Below are positions 19,467-22,870 of a stretch of DNA of 22,870 bases, in pieces. Under the pieces are notes generated by a model. It saw only the letters and a list, made by a program, of their open reading frames with translations, was not told the DNA's origin and did no database searches. Made by a program: the position numbers and the translations under genes. Position 1 is the first letter of the stretch, and each line of letters starts with the position of its first letter. The stretch comes from a virus: the IMG/VR virus record IMGVR_UViG_3300036719_004074, positions 1 through 22,870 of that record; one strand, written 5' to 3'.

Positions 19467-19541
19467 CGCGGGATGGACAAGTCTGGTCAAGTCGTCAGGC
19501 CCATAACCTGAAGATCGAGGGTTCAAATCCCTCTCCCGCCA
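19467..19541 (+). tRNA. tRNA-Met (CAU), initiator-like
   Basis: A full cloverleaf is visible. The acceptor stem CGCGGGA/TCCCGCC has 6 pairs, and the 1:72 pair is C:C. The D-arm has G10:C25, A11:T24, C12:G23 and GG at 19485-19486. The anticodon stem TCAGG/CCTGA encloses the loop CCCATAA (anticodon CAT, 19502-19504). The T-arm is GAGGG-TTCAAAT-CCCTC, and the discriminator is A. The unpaired 1:72 and A11:U24 are hallmarks of bacterial initiator tRNA; the third hallmark, GGG/CCC in the anticodon stem, is only partly kept (AGG/CCT). Position 33 is C instead of U. CCA is not encoded. Elongator Met or Ile2 identity is less likely. Confidence 0.88.
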
Positions 19542-19552
19542 TAAACAAACCG

Positions 19553-19663
19553 ATGACGCCGTGGGAGCAGTTTGTCGCAGAAAAAGCGCAGCAAATGCAC
19601 GAGGAGATCGAGAAGGCGTTCCTTTTCGGAAACAACCCACCCGGCACCGGGAAAGCCGCATGA
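19553..19663 (+). CDS. 36-residue helical protein
   Basis: ATG 19553 opens an amphipathic helix (TPWEQFVAEKAQQMHEEIEK) followed by a short polar end, with its stop overlapping the next ATG (ATGA 19660-19663). It starts 11 nt after the tRNA. It is a real-looking mini-gene by coupling and composition. The function is unknown. The longer open frame reading through the tRNA is rejected. Confidence 0.5.
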   Translation: MTPWEQFVAEKAQQMHEEIEKAFLFGNNPPGTGKAA

Positions 19664-19824
19664 CCCTCTCGACCGACATCACCGACCGCCGCCACAGCCT
19701 CGGGCGCAACGGATTCGTGACCCTCTGCCGAGCGCCGCTGATCGACATCCGCTGGTGGGCACACCGCGATTTCACCATCAAACTGACGCTCGGAAGGCGC
19801 AGCTTTACCATTTGGACCGCCTGA
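19660..19824 (+). CDS. small basic protein of unknown function, 54 residues
   Basis: The ATG overlaps the upstream stop. It is strand-rich (FVTLCRAPLIDIRWWAHRDF, then TIKLTLGRRSFTIWTA) with several Arg and Trp residues, suggesting a small beta-sheet protein. It stops one base before the portal start, so it belongs to the head operon. Confidence 0.5.
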   Translation: MTLSTDITDRRHSLGRNGFVTLCRAPLIDIRWWAHRDFTIKLTLGRRSFTIWTA

Positions 19825-19825
19825 C

Positions 19826-22189
19826 ATGGACGCCTCCCTCGAAGTCCGACTCAACAGCGAAAGCCCGTTCTACGACGCAAGCCTTTTCATCAGCCTCGCC
19901 AAGCTCGGCGGGGACTATGTGAAGAACGGGCTGGCCGTCCTGAACTTTTACGTGAACGACTTCGACTGCGCCTTCGACGTGGCCAACGCGCTCGCGGCCC
20001 TGCCGGACGGCACCACCTTCAGTCAGTTCGACAAGACCGACCGGAGCAACAGCCGCAACTACAGCCACCCCTGCGGCAGCACTCAACTCGAAGTGCTGGC
20101 TACCGCCATCAGCCAGATACTCTTCGGCGGCGAGACCAACCGCCGCGTCGAGGCCCGCAACGACGACGACGAAACGAAGGCCGAGGCAGTCAACCAACTG
20201 CTGGCTTGGAACGACGCCCAGAACGACAGCTACGCCACCGGCTACGATTGGGTGATGGACAGCATCATTACCAACCGCGGCGTGATGTATGACCACTGGT
20301 GCCACCTTTACGAGACGGAAAAAGAGGCGGTCGAATACACGATGCCCTACGTGCCCGAGATCGACCCGGTGACCAAGAAGGCGCTGCCCAAGCCGGCCAA
20401 CTACCAGCCAGTGAAGAAGACCCGCTGGCGCACCGTCCGGAAGCCCGCAGGTGGATACTCGAAGCTCGAAGTCATCAGCCCCTACGACTTCATCTGCGAC
20501 CCAGCGCTGCCGATCAAGGATATGCAGCGCGGCCGCTACGCCGGCCACCGCGTGACCCTGACGTGGCAGGAACTCAAGCGCCGCAGCGAACTCGACCCCG
20601 AGGATTACGACTACGTGCTGCCGAAGGTCGTCGAGAAGCTGAAGAACGCCAAGGCACGCAAAGGACTGACCGGCATCGCGGCCAGCAACACCACCACGAC
20701 CAGCACCAGCCGCAGCTATTGGGAACGTCAGCGCCGCGGCATGACGACACCCGACCTCGGCATGACCGATAAGGTGAACAAGGACGACGGCGGCACCGTC
20801 GAATGCTGGCTCATTACCGTGCGGGCCAAGCCCAAGACCTACAAAATCTACGAGGACGACGAATACGAACTGATCGAGATGCTGATCGCCGGCGAGACCG
20901 ACCTCCTGTGCGTCAACATCAAGACCAACGCGCACGGCCAATTCCCCTACGCGGTCGGCGAGAGCAGGCCTGGAGCCCACCAGCAGTTCACCCCAGGCCG
21001 CGCCCTGATGATGAAGCCCACGCAGGACATGATCGATGTCCTCAAGGGCGCACACGCCGAGCAGGTCGAACGCGCCGGCAGCCTGTTCCTCGGCGACGGG
21101 ACCAAGTGCGACGTGGCTCAAGTGCTGACCGACAAGACTCGGGTGCGGCAACTCATCCTCAAGACCGAGGAAGCAGGCAACACGCCGAACGAGCAAATCC
21201 TCCAGCAGATGAAGGTGGACGACCCCACCAAGGAGTTCGTCGGCGAGATGACCTTCTGGCAGCAAGTCATGGAGCAGACCAGCGGAGCGAACGCGCCGAT
21301 CCAGGGGCAGACCGAAGACCCCGGACAGACCCTCGGCCAATACCAGGACGTCCAGCAGATGGCGATGGGCAGGCTCTCGACCATCGCCCGCAACCTGAGC
21401 AGCCGCTCGCTGGTGCCACAGACCCGCCGGATCGTTATGGACCTGCAGCAGTTCATGCCCGACACCATGAAACTGCGGATCACCGGAGACAACGACGACG
21501 AATACGACCCGGACGAACCGCCGCCGAAATACATCGACATCCGCAGGGAGCCGATCACCAGCGAGGAACTGAAGGCGATGGAGGGCGACAGCCCCGAAGT
21601 CGCGGCGCAGAAGCTCGCCGCCGGCGAGGAACCAATTCCACGCGACCCGCGCCTCGGCGACGACGACGCGACCGCGCAGGCCAAGATCAGCCGCGGCGAG
21701 GTGCCCAACCCACCCGACCCGACCCTCACAGCGCCTGACATCCAGTTCGGGTTTGACGTGTCGCCGCACGATGGATCGATGCCAGGCACCGACGCCCGAG
21801 CGGTCGCCGCAGCCGCCCGCGTGATCGAAGCCAGTGCCAACCCAGCCTTCCAGGCGTGCTTCGACAACACCGTCCCCGGCAACATCGACCCCAAGGCGTT
21901 GATCGTCTGGACCGCCCGCAAGGCCGGACTGCCGGTGAAAAACTTCCTGATCACCCGCAAGACCGCGCAGCAGAACGCCAAGGAGCGCCTGATGGCTGCA
22001 GGAGGCGGGATGCCACCACCTGAGCAGCCGTGGCAACCGCCGCCGCTCCCAACTTCCGGCGCGCCTATCGGCCGGCCCGCAGCGCCACAGCCGCCGCCTG
22101 ACGCGCTCGGGCAGCCTAGCGCCGCCTTGCTGCCTCCCAACCCCAGCGCCGAGCCGCCGCAGGCCCAAGGCGTGACCCTCTCGCTGTGA
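19826..22189 (+). CDS. portal protein
   Basis: This is a 787-residue protein in the expected place downstream of the terminases. The N-terminal third has RNYSHPCGSTQLEVLATAIS, a segment rich in AVNQLLAWNDAQN, and GYDWVMDSIITNRGVMYDHW. These match large podovirus or siphovirus portals of the P22-like size class (about 700-800 residues). Middle helices (YQDVQQMAMGRLSTIARNLS) and an acidic strand section follow. The last ~80 residues are Pro/Ala/Gln-rich and probably disordered. Twelve copies form the ring through which TerL pumps DNA. The identification rests on size, position and general resemblance. Confidence 0.85.
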   Translation: MDASLEVRLNSESPFYDASLFISLAKLGGDYVKNGLAVLNFYVNDFDCAFDVANALAALPDGTTFSQFDKTDRSNSRNYSHPCGSTQLEVLATAISQILFGGETNRRVEARNDDDETKAEAVNQLLAWNDAQNDSYATGYDWVMDSIITNRGVMYDHWCHLYETEKEAVEYTMPYVPEIDPVTKKALPKPANYQPVKKTRWRTVRKPAGGYSKLEVISPYDFICDPALPIKDMQRGRYAGHRVTLTWQELKRRSELDPEDYDYVLPKVVEKLKNAKARKGLTGIAASNTTTTSTSRSYWERQRRGMTTPDLGMTDKVNKDDGGTVECWLITVRAKPKTYKIYEDDEYELIEMLIAGETDLLCVNIKTNAHGQFPYAVGESRPGAHQQFTPGRALMMKPTQDMIDVLKGAHAEQVERAGSLFLGDGTKCDVAQVLTDKTRVRQLILKTEEAGNTPNEQILQQMKVDDPTKEFVGEMTFWQQVMEQTSGANAPIQGQTEDPGQTLGQYQDVQQMAMGRLSTIARNLSSRSLVPQTRRIVMDLQQFMPDTMKLRITGDNDDEYDPDEPPPKYIDIRREPITSEELKAMEGDSPEVAAQKLAAGEEPIPRDPRLGDDDATAQAKISRGEVPNPPDPTLTAPDIQFGFDVSPHDGSMPGTDARAVAAAARVIEASANPAFQACFDNTVPGNIDPKALIVWTARKAGLPVKNFLITRKTAQQNAKERLMAAGGGMPPPEQPWQPPPLPTSGAPIGRPAAPQPPPDALGQPSAALLPPNPSAEPPQAQGVTLSL

Positions 22190-22443
22190 GCGCCGACCGC
22201 CAGAAGCCCGACGACCGCATCGGCAAGCTGCTGAACATGCCGCCGGAACTGGTGCGAGCGGAACGGCTGCGATGGAACGGCGAGACGGTGCAGCGAACGA
22301 TCCTCACCGAGCGGCTGAAAGGGCTGATCGACGAGCGCGACCTGAACCTTCGCAAAGTCACCACCGACGACCTCAAACACACCCAGGGCGAAATCTCCGG
22401 ACTCCTGCTCGCCCTCGATGTCCTCACAAAGCGGGAATCCTGA
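22186..22443 (+). CDS. small helical protein after the portal, 85 residues
   Basis: The GTG overlaps the portal stop (GTGA 22186-22189). The protein is helical (IGKLLNMPPELVRAERLRWN, TILTERLKGLIDERDLNLRK) and ends in a helix (TQGEISGLLLALDVLTKRES). Small helical genes of this type are common between portal and scaffold genes. The function is unknown; a head-assembly accessory role is possible. Confidence 0.55.
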   Translation: MSADRQKPDDRIGKLLNMPPELVRAERLRWNGETVQRTILTERLKGLIDERDLNLRKVTTDDLKHTQGEISGLLLALDVLTKRES

Positions 22444-22458
22444 ACCCAACCAAAAACC

Positions 22459-22870
22459 ATGCACATCAAACGACACATGCAGTTCAACGCTCCCGACACC
22501 GGAGCGACCATCGCGGTCCCGGCCAGCCAGAGCGCCACCGGGCAAGCCATCACCGTCACGGAGCCGACGCCTCCACCACCCGCGGAGATCATCCAGCCGC
22601 CGGCCATTGACCGCGGGATCAGCGCACCCGGCCCGAAGATCAAGCCCGCCGACGTGGCTAAGGAACTCGGCATGAGCGAGAGCCCGAGCCGAGCCATCGA
22701 GCGAGCCGCCAAGGCGACCCGAGACAAGCTGACCGGCCGCTTTAAACCCGAGCGACAGACGCGCCACAAACCCGAGGCACGACCCGCGGCAGCCAAGCCG
22801 AAGCTCGGCGAACCTGACCCCAAGCCGACGCAGCAGGCGGTACCGGCACTCGGCGAACCGGAACCCAAGG
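22459..22870 (+). CDS. possible scaffolding or head-assembly protein (5' part, runs off the window)
   Basis: ATG 22459, after the A/C-rich leader AACCCAACCAAAAACC, opens a frame with no stop by base 22870 (137 residues visible). It is Pro/Ala/Lys-rich. A short helical patch (KPADVAKELGMSESPSRAIE) is followed by a basic region and two LGEPxPK units (KLGEPDPKPTQQ and ALGEPEPK). Position directly after the portal is where scaffold genes are often found, and low complexity fits. No conserved motif proves it. Confidence 0.45.
   Translation, partial: MHIKRHMQFNAPDTGATIAVPASQSATGQAITVTEPTPPPPAEIIQPPAIDRGISAPGPKIKPADVAKELGMSESPSRAIERAAKATRDKLTGRFKPERQTRHKPEARPAAAKPKLGEPDPKPTQQAVPALGEPEPK

Noticed and set aside
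18695-19663. 322-codon + frame spanning the structural genes and the tRNA
   Set aside because: It reads out of frame through two better genes (18717 and 19104) and straight through the tRNA, with an Arg-rich composition typical of shadow frames. Only its last 36 codons (19553-19663) look real.
19805-22168. 787-codon open frame on the - strand opposite the portal gene
   Set aside because: It is a mirror frame caused by the strong third-position GC bias of the + strand gene. Its protein is rich in Gly, Val and Leu without motifs, and no - strand promoter or start context supports it. Similar mirror frames opposite 3402-4421 and 7350-8678 were rejected for the same reason.
1-22870. CRISPR array, integrase, lysogeny repressor or insertion sequence
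   Set aside because: I looked for regularly spaced repeats, tyrosine or serine recombinase motifs, a divergently oriented repressor and transposase motifs, and saw none in this window.

Overview
The window is a gene-dense stretch of a tailed double-stranded DNA phage genome, or possibly a prophage. All supportable genes lie on the + strand. They are tightly packed, with more than twenty ATGA or GTGA stop/start overlaps. Recognisable phage functions are an endolysin with a two-TM holin candidate and a candidate spanin, an ERF-type recombinase, SSB, a RusA-type resolvase, a DnaB-type helicase, a ParB/methyltransferase fusion, a probable small terminase, the large terminase and a large portal protein. 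No integrase, repressor, polymerase, capsid or tail gene is in view. The sequence is GC-rich (roughly 60%, by eye). The host cannot be fixed from sequence alone. The SSB and the many starts preceded by G-free A/C-rich leaders would suit a verrucomicrobial or planctomycete-like (PVC) host, but that is a low-confidence inference.

Layout: 1-2.2 kb holds the end of an unknown gene, a ribbon-helix-helix protein, the lysis cassette and three tiny membrane proteins. 2.2-4.7 kb holds an HNH endonuclease and small unknown genes, including an alanine-rich coiled coil and a KTSC-domain protein. 4.7-8.7 kb is recombination and replication: SSB, ERF annealase, RusA, a zinc protein, an AP2-like protein and DnaB helicase. 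8.7-12.2 kb holds small accessory genes, including a ParB/HTH-like protein and coiled coils. 12.2-14.05 kb holds a LAGLIDADG homing endonuclease wedged against the 5' end of the ParB-methyltransferase gene. 14.1-16.45 kb is the terminase pair. 16.5-18.7 kb is a block of non-structural-looking genes. 18.7-22.87 kb starts the head module: low-complexity proteins, a tRNA, the portal and the start of a possible scaffold gene.

Three things stand out. First, a family of sigma70-like promoters has the -35 box TTGACA placed 27-30 nt before the start codon, which puts the -10 box 5-8 nt from the ATG and predicts leaderless mRNAs. Four of them share an extra ATAAACGCC-like block just after the -35 box. 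Second, a tRNA gene at 19467-19541 has a CAU anticodon and initiator-type features (mismatched 1:72 pair, A11:U24), but carries C33 instead of the near-universal U33. A phage-supplied initiator-like tRNA together with leaderless messages suggests a possible translation-takeover strategy, which is a hypothesis only. Third, the homing endonuclease insertion leaves a 13-codon remnant of the methyltransferase start upstream and a re-created, near-identical start downstream.
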